The notes: generated by a model from the letters alone, not told the origin. Shown: positions 33,471-43,582, counted from the stretch's first letter. The stretch: DNA of 50,534 nt from Deltaproteobacteria bacterium (GCA_024280485.1 JAJRQB010000100.1:1-50534); one strand, 5' to 3'. A program made the numbers and translations.

Positions 33471-34721
33471 ATGTCATTTGAATGGTTCGTGAGTCTGCGC
33501 TACTTGCGCGCAAAGCGTAAACAAACCTTTATCTCGGTGATCTCCTTCATATCAATCTTTGGGGTGATGTTGGGTGTTGCAGCACTTATCCTGGTATTGG
33601 CTGTGATGACCGGGTTCACCAACGGTGTCCGGCAACAGATTCTTGGCAACGTTCCTCACGTCCTGGTGCAGCGCTTTGGTGAGGGGATCAGCGAGCGCCA
33701 GGAACTGATCGATGCCGCCCTTAAGATTCCTGATGTTGTTTCGGTGACTCCGTTTGTTTCGCGTGAAGCAATGCTGTTGTCACACGGCAATGTTGCGGCA
33801 GTCAGTGTCAAGGGGGTCGAAATTGGGCATAAAGTCTTCGGCCAGAAGTTGTTGAAAAGGGCAGAGATTGATCCCCTCAACGGTGTCTTCGGCGACAATC
33901 TTGAGCGTCCCGGCATTATCATTGGCCTCGATACTGCGACCAGCCTTGGAGTTGCCGTCGGCGACAATATCAATGTAATCCCCCCACTGTTCAACATTAC
34001 CCCTTTCGGTATGATCCCCAAGATGAAGCCGTTTCGGATTGTCGGTATTTTTGAAAAACCGAGTAGCCTGATCGATAGCTTCTTCGCTTACATAAATCTT
34101 GAAACAGCACAGAAATTCTTTGAATCTCCTGGGGAAGTCACAGGCATTGAGATCGAAGTGAAACGCTTTGATCAGGCTCCGGAGATCTCTGCTGAGTTGA
34201 GCCGTCAGTTCAGCTTCCCTTATATCATCCGTCCCTGGCAGAGTCTGTATGGCTCATTTTTGAGTGCGCTTAAGTTGGAAAAGCTTGGATTGTTCATCGT
34301 GCTGGCAATCATTGTATTGGTCGCGGCATTTAATATCGCCACGACCCTGATCATGGTTGTCATGGAGAAGAATCGCGACATCGCAATTTTACGAGCCTTG
34401 GGAGCAAATGCCCGCAGTATCATGAAGATCTTTATTTTCGAAGGGGCGATCATCGGCGTATTAGGGACATCTCTCGGAACAGTCTTTGGTGTAGGTTTGG
34501 CCCATTATGCCGACTCACTGATCAAGTTTCTTGAAGCGACTTTTGGTATTCAAATTTTCGATCAAGCAGTCTACGGTATGGAGCGTTTTCCCTCTGAAAT
34601 TGTCATTTCTGATGTACTTGCTGTCATTTTAATTGCGCTTGCCATTTCTCTGGCCGCGACTGTTTACCCAGCTTGGCGGGCCTCACGCATGGACCCGGCC
34701 GAAGCGCTGCGTTACGAATAG
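33471..34721 (+). CDS. lolC: Lipoprotein-releasing ABC transporter permease (LolC/LolE family)
   Basis: A 416-residue inner-membrane permease with a first transmembrane helix after RYLRAKRKQTFISVIS, a periplasmic domain of about 210 residues and three C-terminal helices with the NRDIAILRALGANARS coupling motif. It extracts outer-membrane lipoproteins from the inner membrane and delivers them to LolA. Only one permease precedes LolD here, where gamma-proteobacteria have lolC and lolE. Such single-permease systems are called LolF. The periplasmic segment PPLFNITPFGMIPKMKPFRI sits where a LolA-binding 'hook' would be. Annotation as LolF-like would also be defensible. Confidence 0.92.
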   Translation: MSFEWFVSLRYLRAKRKQTFISVISFISIFGVMLGVAALILVLAVMTGFTNGVRQQILGNVPHVLVQRFGEGISERQELIDAALKIPDVVSVTPFVSREAMLLSHGNVAAVSVKGVEIGHKVFGQKLLKRAEIDPLNGVFGDNLERPGIIIGLDTATSLGVAVGDNINVIPPLFNITPFGMIPKMKPFRIVGIFEKPSSLIDSFFAYINLETAQKFFESPGEVTGIEIEVKRFDQAPEISAELSRQFSFPYIIRPWQSLYGSFLSALKLEKLGLFIVLAIIVLVAAFNIATTLIMVVMEKNRDIAILRALGANARSIMKIFIFEGAIIGVLGTSLGTVFGVGLAHYADSLIKFLEATFGIQIFDQAVYGMERFPSEIVISDVLAVILIALAISLAATVYPAWRASRMDPAEALRYE

Positions 34722-34728
34722 GAAAACC

Positions 34729-35406
34729 ATGATTCGGATCAGCGGGTTAAATAAGTTGTTCTCTACGGTCAATGGCCAGTTGCAGGTTTTGCACGATATT
34801 GATCTGCATGTTGAGGTTGGCCAGCGGATTGCGGTGGTTGGCAGTTCTGGGGCAGGCAAGACAACTTTGATGCATATTATGGGTGGTCTTGATCATCCGA
34901 GTGATGGTGAAGTCCTGTTTGAAGGGAAAAACCTGTTTTCATTAAAGGGTTCAGAACTCGATGCTTTTCGAAATCGTGCTATCGGTTTTGTTTTTCAGTT
35001 TCATCAGCTCCTGCCGGAATTTTCAGCACTGGAAAATGTGATGATGCCATTGTTGATTGCCGGTCAATCACGTAAACAGGCACGAATTCCAGCGACTGAA
35101 ATTCTAACTGAGGTTGGTCTGAAAGAACGTCTTGACCATAAGCCTGGCGCCTTGTCAGGCGGGGAACAACAGCGAGTAGCCATCGCGCGGGCCCTGATTC
35201 AAAAGCCACGGCTACTATTGGCTGATGAACCGACCGGAAATCTTGATCGTTGCACCTCTGAAGAAATATTTGGTTTGCTCGATAAATTGCATTGTAGCCA
35301 TAATCTGACGATGGTTATCGTAACGCACAACGACCAGATTGCGGCACAGATGGACCGGGTATTACGGATCGAGGATGGCCGGATCACGGCCGATGATCTG
35401 AATTGA
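34729..35406 (+). CDS. lolD: Lipoprotein-releasing ABC transporter ATPase
   Basis: A 225-residue ATPase that drives LolC/E or LolF. Walker A GSSGAGKT (38-45), Q-loop [10 protein letters not shown], signature LSGGEQQR and Walker B LLLADEP are intact. ATG 34729 follows the permease stop by 7 bases with AGGA overlapping that stop, and is the only start that excludes the extended frame upstream. The [19 protein letters not shown] sequence is the characteristic LolD motif, supporting the housekeeping role. Confidence 0.96.
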   Translation: MIRISGLNKLFSTVNGQLQVLHDIDLHVEVGQRIAVVGSSGAGKTTLMHIMGGLDHPSDGEVLFEGKNLFSLKGSELDAFRNRAIGFVFQFHQLLPEFSALENVMMPLLIAGQSRKQARIPATEILTEVGLKERLDHKPGALSGGEQQRVAIARALIQKPRLLLADEPTGNLDRCTSEEIFGLLDKLHCSHNLTMVIVTHNDQIAAQMDRVLRIEDGRITADDLN

Positions 35407-35480
35407 AGTTGAACTACCCGGTGCAAATCCCTATAATCGCTCTTTTGCCGCCTATTTCGTTAAAAGGAAATCTAGCTTTG

Positions 35481-37796
35481 ATGATTCGCCACCTCTTTCT
35501 GACCTGCCTGATCGTACTTCTGATTGTGCCTCTGGCATATGCCGATAGCATAAAAGTGACTGACATCCAGTTGGAAGGGAATGAGCGTGTTGATGGTGCC
35601 AGGGTGCGTGCTGTCATGACTGTTCGCCCTGACAGAGAGATGACATATGATGATATAGACCGCGATCTTCAGGCGATCTTCAAACTTGGTCATTTCGATG
35701 ATATTTCAGCTGAGCTTCGAGGTGAGGGGAGCGAGAAAGTTTTAGTTTTTATCGTCCACGAGCGTCCACTGGTGCGAGAGATCCGTTTTGAAGGCGCAAA
35801 AAAGCTGACTGAAGAGAAACTGCGCCCTCTGGTAACCCAACGGGCACCGGAAATCTACGATCCCGTCCAGGTAAAAAAGAGTGTCGCTGCTCTTGAGGAG
35901 AACTATCACGTTGAAGGCTATTATGCGGTCAAGATCACGCCTCAGTTGAAAACCGACGAGCAAAATGAAAGTTTGCTGACCTTCAATATTGAGGAGGGAT
36001 CAAAAATCCTGATTGATGAAATTTCTTTTGAGGGCAATCAGGCTCTGAATGCGAAAACTTTGGCAGCAGCAATGGTGACCAAAAAACGTTGGATCTGGTC
36101 ATGGATCACCGGTCGAGGCACCTATAAGGCTGATCAGATTCAGTATGATCTGGACTTGCTGACGGCGCTTTATTACGATCGTGGCTATATGGATATCAAG
36201 ATCAAGCAACCACAGATCAGCATGGTTGACAATGATACGCTGATGAAGCTGCTGATAGAAATCGACGAAGGTCAACAGTATCGGACCGGCGAGCTGCGGA
36301 TCACTGGTGATCTGATTAAGCCGCGCAAGGAGCTTAACACCCTGTTAACACTCAAAGAGGGTGAGATTTTCAGCCGCTCTGAACTTCGCAGTTCTGTGCT
36401 TGCTTTGACCGATCTTTACGCCGATAAGGGTTATGCAAATGCCAACGTGGTTCCTTTTACCAGCAAAGACCCTGATGAACTTAAGATTTCACTGAAATTA
36501 AATATTGAACAGGGTGAACTGATTCATATTGAAAAGATCAACATAAGCGGTAACACCATTACTCGTGACAAGGTCCTGCGCCGTGAACTGACTTTAATCG
36601 AGGGTGACCTTTATAGCGCGACAAAGATAAAGACAAGTCGTAATCGTTTACGTAATCTCGGTTTCTTTGAAGAGGTCAACGTTTCGACAAGTGCGGGGAG
36701 CAGCAGCGATAAGAACGAACTTAATATCGAGGTCTCTGAAAAACCAACGGGCAGTTTCACTATCGGTGCCGGCTATTCGTCAGTCGACCAGCTCATAGCC
36801 CAGGGATCGATATCGCAGGGTAATTTTATGGGTTATGGCCTTAACCTGAAGGCCTCGGCAACGCTCGGCGGAGCCTCACAACTATATAGTGTTGGTCTGA
36901 CCGATCCTTACTTCCTTGATACTCGTTGGACGGCTGGCTTTGATCTTTATAAGACTGAGCGGGATTGGACTGATTTTACCGAGAAAGCGACTGGTGGAGC
37001 TCTCAAACTAGGTCATCCGTTGGGACGCTTTTCCCGTGGTCTTGTAACCTATCGTTATGAAGAAAAAGAGATTTTAGATGTTAGCGATGCCGCCAGCTTT
37101 GAAATTAAACAGCAGGCTGGAACTTCCATTCTTTCATCCCTGACCGGGTCCTTACAGCGCAATACAACCGATTATCATATGGATCCTTCCCGGGGTGGTA
37201 TTACCTCTTTCTCTGCAGAATACGCAGGCCTTGGTGGCACGGATAAGTTTGCCAAGTTTGAGTTCAGCCACCGTCATTTCTTTCCACTGTTCTGGAGTAC
37301 TGTCCTCTCTATCAACGGGAATCTTGGTTATATCATCAAAACGAGCGATGATGAGATACCGATCAGCGAAAAAATCTTTCTGGGTGGATTACGTTCAATT
37401 CGTGGTTTCGATACACGTGAAGTCGGCCCTATGGATCCAGCAATCCCCGCGATTCCTGCGGATCTTGATCCTGTGGATCCGACGGTTATCTTGGTCCCCG
37501 CAGTTCCTGGGGTTGATGCTTCATTTGTCGGTGGTGAAAAAGCTGCTTTCTTCAATCTTGAGTACTTTTTCCCGATCAATAGACAATACAAACTTAAAGG
37601 TCTGTTTTTTGTTGATGTCGGCAATGCCTGGCGTGAGACTGAAGCCTATCTTTCTGATATGCGCTACAGTGCCGGTTACGGTATTCGTTGGGCGAGCCCT
37701 TTGGGCCCACTCAGGTTTGAGTGGGGGTATAACCTTTTCCCCCGTGATGGCGAGAAGCCTTCGGTCTTCGAATTTAGTATTGGTTCCTTCTTTTAA
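35481..37796 (+). CDS. bamA: Outer-membrane protein assembly factor BamA
   Basis: A 771-residue Omp85 protein inserting beta-barrels into the outer membrane. I chose ATG 35481 because the signal peptide starts there (MIRHLFLTCLIVLLIVPLAYA). The TTG 78 bases upstream is unlikely. Five POTRA domains occupy roughly residues 22-418 and the 16-strand barrel 420-771. The L6 lock motif is present as IRGF near residue 640. Just after it is an unusual Pro/Asp/Val-rich insert of about 30 residues (starting GPMDPAIPAIPADLD) before the GGEK segment. The protein ends in an aromatic residue (SFF). Confidence 0.95.
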   Translation: MIRHLFLTCLIVLLIVPLAYADSIKVTDIQLEGNERVDGARVRAVMTVRPDREMTYDDIDRDLQAIFKLGHFDDISAELRGEGSEKVLVFIVHERPLVREIRFEGAKKLTEEKLRPLVTQRAPEIYDPVQVKKSVAALEENYHVEGYYAVKITPQLKTDEQNESLLTFNIEEGSKILIDEISFEGNQALNAKTLAAAMVTKKRWIWSWITGRGTYKADQIQYDLDLLTALYYDRGYMDIKIKQPQISMVDNDTLMKLLIEIDEGQQYRTGELRITGDLIKPRKELNTLLTLKEGEIFSRSELRSSVLALTDLYADKGYANANVVPFTSKDPDELKISLKLNIEQGELIHIEKINISGNTITRDKVLRRELTLIEGDLYSATKIKTSRNRLRNLGFFEEVNVSTSAGSSSDKNELNIEVSEKPTGSFTIGAGYSSVDQLIAQGSISQGNFMGYGLNLKASATLGGASQLYSVGLTDPYFLDTRWTAGFDLYKTERDWTDFTEKATGGALKLGHPLGRFSRGLVTYRYEEKEILDVSDAASFEIKQQAGTSILSSLTGSLQRNTTDYHMDPSRGGITSFSAEYAGLGGTDKFAKFEFSHRHFFPLFWSTVLSINGNLGYIIKTSDDEIPISEKIFLGGLRSIRGFDTREVGPMDPAIPAIPADLDPVDPTVILVPAVPGVDASFVGGEKAAFFNLEYFFPINRQYKLKGLFFVDVGNAWRETEAYLSDMRYSAGYGIRWASPLGPLRFEWGYNLFPRDGEKPSVFEFSIGSFF

Positions 37797-37822
37797 CTTT
37801 AACGATTATGGAGAAACTTAAG

Positions 37823-38326
37823 ATGAAACAACTTATTTTTGCTGTTCTACTGGTATTCATAGCTTCAACAGCTTTTGCTACCGGTGGCGTTGCATTTATA
37901 GATCTGCAAAAAGCCCTGAATCTGAGCAATGCCGGGGTTAAGGCGAAGGCCGAAATCGGCCAGCAGGTTAAAAAATATGAAGCAAAAGTTGCGGCAGAAC
38001 AAGACGCGCTCAAGGATATGAAAAGGGAATTAGAGAAGCAGGCCGTTCTGCTCTCGGATGAGGCCCGTGGTAAAAAAGAACGTGAATTTCAAAAGCGCGC
38101 CAAAGAATTTCAGCGCTTTACCAAAGATATTCAAGAAGAATTGCAGCAGAAAGACGCTGATTTTACCAAGCGTATTATTGATGCAATCCTAAAAGAGACC
38201 CGCAAAATCGGCAAAGAAAAAGGTTACGGGGTTGTGCTTGAGAAGAGTGAAAGCTCCATTATCTATGGTGATTCCAGCGTTGATCTGACTGATGATGTTA
38301 TCAAGGCTTATAATGCCAGTAACTGA
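37823..38326 (+). CDS. skp: Periplasmic chaperone Skp/OmpH
   Basis: A 167-residue chaperone that holds unfolded outer-membrane proteins in the periplasm. The start is ATG 37823, with GGAG upstream; the frame extends 15 bases further. Signal peptide to about residue 20 ([13 protein letters not shown]). A long charged helical hairpin (about 45-130) forms the tentacles typical of Skp trimers, and the C-terminal strand [15 protein letters not shown] completes the body. Placement between bamA and lpxD is the conserved order. Confidence 0.93.
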   Translation: MKQLIFAVLLVFIASTAFATGGVAFIDLQKALNLSNAGVKAKAEIGQQVKKYEAKVAAEQDALKDMKRELEKQAVLLSDEARGKKEREFQKRAKEFQRFTKDIQEELQQKDADFTKRIIDAILKETRKIGKEKGYGVVLEKSESSIIYGDSSVDLTDDVIKAYNASN

Positions 38327-39371
38327 TCGGGTTCTAGCAGTGGTTAAGCTTAAAACATTAGCTGAATTGGTTGGTGGTCAGGTTGTCGGTGATGCGCAGG
38401 TTGAAATCCGTCGGGTCAGTACAATAGACCAGGCGTCTGAGGGTGATCTGACTTTTCTGACCAACCCGAAGTATCTGCCATATCTTGCCAAGTGTGAGGC
38501 CTCCGCGATTATCGTTGCGACCGGAGTTGAGCACGCCGGGAAGAACCTGTTGGTTTGCAGTAACCCTTATCTGGCATTTGCGAAAATCCAGACTCTATTG
38601 CAGGGCGAGACATACCCTGCGGTCGGCATTATGTCAGGGGCGTATATTGCTGAATCTGCACAGCTTGGGCGTAATGTTAGTATTTATCCCGGTTGTGTCA
38701 TCGGTGAAAACGTTGTAATCGGCGCTAACAGCATGCTTTTTCCCAATACTGTCATCTACGATGATGTGACAATTGGGTCTGATTGTCTGATCCACGCGGG
38801 TTGTTTGGTTCGTGAGCAGACACAGTTAGGTGACCGGGTGATTTTACAGCCCGGTGCTGTTATCGGCTCTGATGGTTTTGGTTTCGCCCCCGATGGTGGC
38901 TCTTATTATAAGATTCCTCAGGTCGGAATTGTTGTGCTTGAGGATGATGTCGAAATAGGATCATGCTGCTGCATCGACCGTGCAGCACTCGGTGAAACAC
39001 GGATAAAAAAAGGCTGTAAGCTCGACAATATGGTGCAGGTCGCTCATAACGTTGAATTAGGTGAAGATTCTGTCATCGCAGCCCAAACCGGTTTCTCTGG
39101 CAGTTGTAAAATAGGGCGTCATGCGACCTTTGGCGGACAGTCTGCCGTTACCGGGCATGTCAAGTTGGGTGATAATATTACGATTGCAGGTAAGGGCGGC
39201 GCGACGGGGTCTCTAGATGGAGACCAGGTCTACTCCGGGACGCCAGCCATCCCGCACAAACAATGGCTTAAATCATCGCTTATTTTCGGGAAATTGCCCG
39301 AAATGCGTCGTGAAATGTCGGCTCTGCGCAGGCGTCTGCTAGAGCTTGAAGAACAAATCAAGGAGCAGTAG
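38313..39371 (+). CDS. lpxD: UDP-3-O-(3-hydroxyacyl)glucosamine N-acyltransferase
   Basis: A 352-residue cytosolic enzyme that adds the second acyl chain in lipid A synthesis. An N-terminal uridine-binding domain (about 10-110, with [16 protein letters not shown]) is followed by a left-handed beta-helix of hexapeptide repeats. [13 protein letters not shown] carries the catalytic His. ATG 38313 overlaps the skp gene by 14 bases, with AAGG upstream; a GTG at 38343 is a weaker alternative. Three bases separate it from fabZ. Confidence 0.95.
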   Translation: MPVTDRVLAVVKLKTLAELVGGQVVGDAQVEIRRVSTIDQASEGDLTFLTNPKYLPYLAKCEASAIIVATGVEHAGKNLLVCSNPYLAFAKIQTLLQGETYPAVGIMSGAYIAESAQLGRNVSIYPGCVIGENVVIGANSMLFPNTVIYDDVTIGSDCLIHAGCLVREQTQLGDRVILQPGAVIGSDGFGFAPDGGSYYKIPQVGIVVLEDDVEIGSCCCIDRAALGETRIKKGCKLDNMVQVAHNVELGEDSVIAAQTGFSGSCKIGRHATFGGQSAVTGHVKLGDNITIAGKGGATGSLDGDQVYSGTPAIPHKQWLKSSLIFGKLPEMRREMSALRRRLLELEEQIKEQ

Positions 39372-39374
39372 AAA

Positions 39375-39812
39375 ATGATCAATCTCGATATCATGGATAT
39401 ATTGAAATTGCTTCCCCACCGTTACCCTTTTCTTCTTATCGACCGGATTGAGGAGGTCGAAGAGGGGACAAAGTGCAATGGGTACAAGAATGTAACTATT
39501 AATGAGCCTTTTTTTCAGGGCCATTTCCCAGATCATCCGATTATGCCTGGGGTGTTGATCCTCGAAGCCATGGCTCAAGTTGGTGGTGCCTATATCAGGG
39601 CAATCGGCGGCGCTGGTGATGATACTGTTACCTATTTTGTCGGGATCGATAAAGCGCGTTTCCGCAAACCGGTCCGCCCAGGTGATCAGTTGCGCATGGA
39701 GATTGAGATGCTCTCCTCGCGACGCGGCATTCACGTTTTTCGGGGCAAGGCCTATGTCGGGGACAGCTTGGTTGCAGAAGCTGAGCTCAAAGCCACCTTT
39801 GTTGAAAAATAA
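39375..39812 (+). CDS. fabZ: 3-hydroxyacyl-ACP dehydratase FabZ
   Basis: A 145-residue hotdog-fold dehydratase for the fatty-acid elongation cycle, supplying acyl chains and competing with LpxA for 3-hydroxyacyl-ACP. The catalytic pair is His50 ([12 protein letters not shown]) and Glu64 (LILEAMAQ). The start is supported by AAGGA 10 bases upstream. Its co-location with lpxD and lpxA fits balanced control of lipid A and phospholipid synthesis. Confidence 0.96.
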   Translation: MINLDIMDILKLLPHRYPFLLIDRIEEVEEGTKCNGYKNVTINEPFFQGHFPDHPIMPGVLILEAMAQVGGAYIRAIGGAGDDTVTYFVGIDKARFRKPVRPGDQLRMEIEMLSSRRGIHVFRGKAYVGDSLVAEAELKATFVEK

Positions 39813-39829
39813 CCAGAACGGAACCGAGT

Positions 39830-40600
39830 ATGATTCATTCGACCGCAATTATTGACCCTGGTGCTAAACTCGCAGCTGATGTCAGCGTTGGACCCTATGC
39901 TGTCATCGGGGAAAATGTCGAAATAGGTGCCGGAACCAGCATTGGCCCACATACGGTTATTGAAGGGCGGACGACCATCGGTTGCGATAATCAGATCTTC
40001 CAGTTTGCCTCGATCGGCGCTGTGCCTCAGGATCTTAAGTTTCACGGTGAAGAGACGACATTGGTTATCGGTGATCGTAACAAAATCCGTGAATTTACGA
40101 CCTTGCATTTAGGTACTGAAGACGGCGGGGGAATCACCACTGTAGGAAGTGACAACCTTTTCATGGCTTACTCTCATGTTGCGCATGATTGTGTCGTCGG
40201 TAACCACGTCATTCTGGCTAATGGAGCGACTCTGGCTGGTCATGTTGAGATTGATGACTATGCAATTATGGGAGGCTTGTCAGCGGTGCACCAGTTCGGA
40301 AGGGTTGGTGCTCACGTAATGGCGAGTGGAGGTTCGATGATTGCTCAGGACATCCCTCCATATACCATCGTTCAGGGTGATCGGGCCAAGGTTGTCGGGC
40401 TGAATCTGATCGGGCTCAAGCGTCGTGGTTTTTCTGCAGACGTTTTGAAAACAATCAAGCAGGCGTATAAACTTGTTTTTCGCTCCGGGATGAAACTTGA
40501 AGATGCGATCTCCGAGATAGAATCGTCACTTGAGACATCTGCTGAGCTTGATCTGTTTGTCAGCTTTATAAAAAAGAGTGAGCGTGGTCTGGCGCGTTAG
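39830..40600 (+). CDS. lpxA: UDP-N-acetylglucosamine acyltransferase
   Basis: A 256-residue cytosolic trimer that catalyses the first step of lipid A synthesis. Hexapeptide repeats (for example NVEIGAGTSIGPHTVI) build the beta-helix to about residue 185, with YSHVAHDCVVGNH holding the catalytic His, and the C-terminal helical domain finishes the fold. Length equals the family norm (about 260). In many relatives lpxI and a small oxidoreductase gene follow; here lpxB comes next after an 80-base gap containing a hairpin. Confidence 0.96.
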   Translation: MIHSTAIIDPGAKLAADVSVGPYAVIGENVEIGAGTSIGPHTVIEGRTTIGCDNQIFQFASIGAVPQDLKFHGEETTLVIGDRNKIREFTTLHLGTEDGGGITTVGSDNLFMAYSHVAHDCVVGNHVILANGATLAGHVEIDDYAIMGGLSAVHQFGRVGAHVMASGGSMIAQDIPPYTIVQGDRAKVVGLNLIGLKRRGFSADVLKTIKQAYKLVFRSGMKLEDAISEIESSLETSAELDLFVSFIKKSERGLAR

Positions 40601-40628
40601 AGCACAGGCATTCGCAACGCTGTTTGGC

Positions 40629-40664
40629 GAAGGCGAAAACTGGAAGTTTACAGTTTTCGCCTTC
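40629..40664. other. Long hairpin between lpxA and lpxB
   Basis: GAAGGCGAAAACTG (40629-40642) and its exact complement (40651-40664) form a 14-bp stem with an 8-base loop. Only TGTATTT follows, so it is a poor intrinsic terminator. It ends 7 bases before the lpxB GAGG site and could attenuate transcription, protect mRNA or mark a deletion. Confidence 0.55.
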
Positions 40665-40680
40665 TGTATTTGAGGCCCTG

Positions 40681-41847
40681 ATGCAAAAAAAAACCAATAC
40701 CATGCAAAGAGTCTTGATTGTCGCCGGAGAATCCTCTGGCGATCTGCACGGCGGCAATCTGATCAAGGCTGCCAGAGATTTGCACCTTCCTCTTGAATTT
40801 TATGGGGTCGGTGGCTGTCGGATGCGTGATGCTGGCTGTGAAATTCTTTTCCCCGCCGAAGATCTGGCTGTCATGGGCCTAACCGAGGTGCTCGGACATC
40901 TCCCGACCATTTATAATCGCTTTAAGCGTCTGGAACGACAGCTAAGGGCGGCAGACAAACCCGATTTACTGTTGTTGATCGATTATCCCGGCTTTAATTT
41001 AAAGCTGGCTAAAGTTGCCAGGGCTGTTGGTGTCCCGGTTCTCTATTATATCGCTCCAAAGGTGTGGGCCTGGAAGAAGGGTCGAATCAAGACGATTGGC
41101 GAAAGGGTCGATCGGTTGGCTCTGATTTTTCCCTTTGAGCCAGTACTCTATGCGGCTGAAAAACTGCAGGCACGTTATGTTGGAAATCCGCTGCTCGATG
41201 AATATGCTGCTGCTCTGCCGGTGAGCGATCTGCGGGAGAAATTCCCGATCAGTGCAGGAGCTCCTCTGATCGGGATCTTCCCCGGAAGCCGGCGTAGTGA
41301 ACTGAAATATTGCTTCGAAACCCTGCTCGAATCAGCAGCGTTGATTCTTCAGCAAAAGCCGACAGCCCGCTTTGTTCTGCCTGTTGCACCGTCTCTCGAC
41401 CCTGATCTGATCAAGTCTAAAATTGATGAAAGCCAGCTACCAATAACCCTGTGTCAGGAATCGATCTACACCGTCGCCTCTGCCTGTGATGCGGTCCTCT
41501 GTGTTTCGGGCACAGTCACTCTGCAGACGGCACTGTGTCGCACCCCTATGGCAGTGCTTTACAAGGCTGCACAGCTCAGTTACCTTGTCGGCAGTTGGCT
41601 GGTCAAAATCCCCCACTTCAGTTTGGTCAATATCGTTGCAGGCGGTGAAGTGGTGCGTGAATTTTTACAACAGCGCGCAAACCCGCAAAACTTGTCTGAA
41701 GAGATTCTCCGGCTGCTTGATGATCATGAATACAGGCAGCAGGTTATTGATGGTCTGGAGACTGTCTGTGAGCAACTCGGAAAGCCGGGATGTTCAGAGC
41801 GTGTTGCCCGAATGGCAGCTGAAATGGTTATTAATGAAAGAGGATAA
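40681..41847 (+). CDS. lpxB: Lipid-A-disaccharide synthase
   Basis: A 388-residue GT19 glycosyltransferase joining UDP-2,3-diacylglucosamine and lipid X. ATG 40681 has GAGG at 40672-40675; ATG 40702 is an alternative that leaves the core intact. The signatures GESSGDLHGG (residues 16-25), YYIAPKVWAWKKGR and SGTVTLQTALCRTPMAVLYK are present. Its substrate lipid X must be produced by LpxH or LpxI encoded elsewhere. The msbA frame begins just before or after its stop. Confidence 0.95.
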   Translation: MQKKTNTMQRVLIVAGESSGDLHGGNLIKAARDLHLPLEFYGVGGCRMRDAGCEILFPAEDLAVMGLTEVLGHLPTIYNRFKRLERQLRAADKPDLLLLIDYPGFNLKLAKVARAVGVPVLYYIAPKVWAWKKGRIKTIGERVDRLALIFPFEPVLYAAEKLQARYVGNPLLDEYAAALPVSDLREKFPISAGAPLIGIFPGSRRSELKYCFETLLESAALILQQKPTARFVLPVAPSLDPDLIKSKIDESQLPITLCQESIYTVASACDAVLCVSGTVTLQTALCRTPMAVLYKAAQLSYLVGSWLVKIPHFSLVNIVAGGEVVREFLQQRANPQNLSEEILRLLDDHEYRQQVIDGLETVCEQLGKPGCSERVARMAAEMVINERG

Positions 41848-41848
41848 G

Positions 41849-43582
41849 GTGCCGCAGGAGAAAAAAAACATTTATCGCCGTTTGGTCACATATGCCGCCC
41901 CATACAAAGGTCGAATTGCCTTATCAATGTTGGCTTCGATTGGCATTGCTGGGTCGGACGCGGTGATCGCCAAGTTGGTCGAGCCCTTTATTGATCGATT
42001 GATTATTGCGGGAGATATGGGACTGGCCAAGATGGTGCCGATTTTCGTCATCGCTCTGGCTGCCTTCAAGGGGCTTTCACGCTACATCCAGGAATATTAT
42101 ATCCGTACTTCCGGTCAGTTGGCCATACAGGACATCCGAAACCAGGCGTTCGGTCATGCGATTAAGCTGCCGATGCGTTTTTTCACAAACACCTCATCTG
42201 GCTCCCTGTTGTCGCGCCTGCTCAATGATATCAATATGCTGCAAGCAGCCCTCTCTGATGTGTTGGTTCTGCTTTTTCGTGAAATCCTGACCTTAATCGC
42301 CTTGATGGGCGTTGCTTGTTATACCGACTGGAAAATGGCCTTGATGGCGATCATAGTGATTCCTGCGGCGGCTGGGCCCGCTTCTGCGATCGGCCGCAAA
42401 ATCAAGAAGTTTTCGCGACGCGGTCAGGATGCCATGGCGAATGTAACCTCTGTCATGGAGCAGAGCTTCTCCGGGATCAAAGTCATCAAGGCGTTCGGTA
42501 CCGAAGACTTGGAAAATAGCAAGTTTCAGAAGGAGAACCGGGAGTTCTACAATTTTCTGCGCAAAACCATCAAATACGGTGCCGTATCTTCGCCGATGAT
42601 AGAATTGTTGACTTCATTCGGTGTCGCTGCAGTTCTTTGGTACGGTTTGAACCGGGTCATTGAGGGCGGAATGACACAAGGGCAGCTGTTCTCGGTGCTG
42701 ACTGCCATCTTGCTGATGTATACACCCCTCAAGCGCCTGACCCGCGTTAATAATGTAATTCAGCAAGCCGTTGGTGCTGCAGAGCGGGTCTTCGAAATTC
42801 TTGATGAAAAAGCAGAGATCCGTGACGCTCCAGATGCTGTAGAGTTGCCGCGCAGCAAGGGGGAGGTCATTTTCGAAAATGTCAATTTTGCTTATGATAA
42901 AGATCCTGTTCTGCGGAATTTTTCATTGCACGTAAAGCCTGGTGAGGTCATAGCTTTGGTTGGGCCGAGTGGCGCAGGAAAGACGACGCTAGTCGGTTTG
43001 CTCAATCGTTTCTACGATCCAGTTTCAGGGCGCATTCTTATTGATGGGCATGACATTCGCAACCTGACCCAGGTGAGCCTGCATAACAATCTGGCCCTGG
43101 TTGACCAGGAAACCTTTCTCTTTAATGAAAGTATCAGTGACAACATCCGTTATGGACGTCAGGATGCTGGCGATGAGATGGTTGCGACAGCGGCGCGACA
43201 AGCCTATGCCGATGAGTTTATCCGCCAACTTCCTGAGGGCTACGATACCCTGATCGGCGACCGCGGCCTGCGCCTCTCTGGTGGCCAGCGGCAACGTCTG
43301 TGTATCGCCCGAGCCATATTGCGCTATGCTCCGATTCTTATGCTGGATGAAGCGACCAGCGCGCTCGATACCGAGAGCGAGGCGATGGTACAACAGGCGC
43401 TTGGGAATTTGATGCGCAATCGCACCACTTTTGTGATTGCTCACCGGCTGTCGACGGTGATGCACGCTGACCGAATTCTTGTCTTGGAAGACGGACGACT
43501 TAAAGAATCTGGGACCCACCAACAACTGCTTGAACAAGGCGGTCTTTATCAGCGTCTCTATGATATTCAATTCAGGGAGTAG
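41849..43582 (+). CDS. msbA: Lipid A export ABC transporter (MsbA)
   Basis: A 577-residue half-transporter flipping lipid A-core across the inner membrane. The open frame begins far upstream inside lpxB, but the real start is GTG 41849, with AGAGG at 41839-41843 (ATG 41834 is possible). Six transmembrane helices lie in residues about 20-305. The nucleotide-binding domain has Walker A GPSGAGKT (about 372-379), signature LSGGQRQR and Walker B ILMLDEATSALD. Length matches the family (about 580). Confidence 0.95.
   Translation: MPQEKKNIYRRLVTYAAPYKGRIALSMLASIGIAGSDAVIAKLVEPFIDRLIIAGDMGLAKMVPIFVIALAAFKGLSRYIQEYYIRTSGQLAIQDIRNQAFGHAIKLPMRFFTNTSSGSLLSRLLNDINMLQAALSDVLVLLFREILTLIALMGVACYTDWKMALMAIIVIPAAAGPASAIGRKIKKFSRRGQDAMANVTSVMEQSFSGIKVIKAFGTEDLENSKFQKENREFYNFLRKTIKYGAVSSPMIELLTSFGVAAVLWYGLNRVIEGGMTQGQLFSVLTAILLMYTPLKRLTRVNNVIQQAVGAAERVFEILDEKAEIRDAPDAVELPRSKGEVIFENVNFAYDKDPVLRNFSLHVKPGEVIALVGPSGAGKTTLVGLLNRFYDPVSGRILIDGHDIRNLTQVSLHNNLALVDQETFLFNESISDNIRYGRQDAGDEMVATAARQAYADEFIRQLPEGYDTLIGDRGLRLSGGQRQRLCIARAILRYAPILMLDEATSALDTESEAMVQQALGNLMRNRTTFVIAHRLSTVMHADRILVLEDGRLKESGTHQQLLEQGGLYQRLYDIQFRE

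Noticed and set aside
41486-41848. Upstream extension of the msbA frame inside lpxB
   Set aside because: It would add 121 residues absent from MsbA. A Shine-Dalgarno directly before GTG 41849 explains the start.
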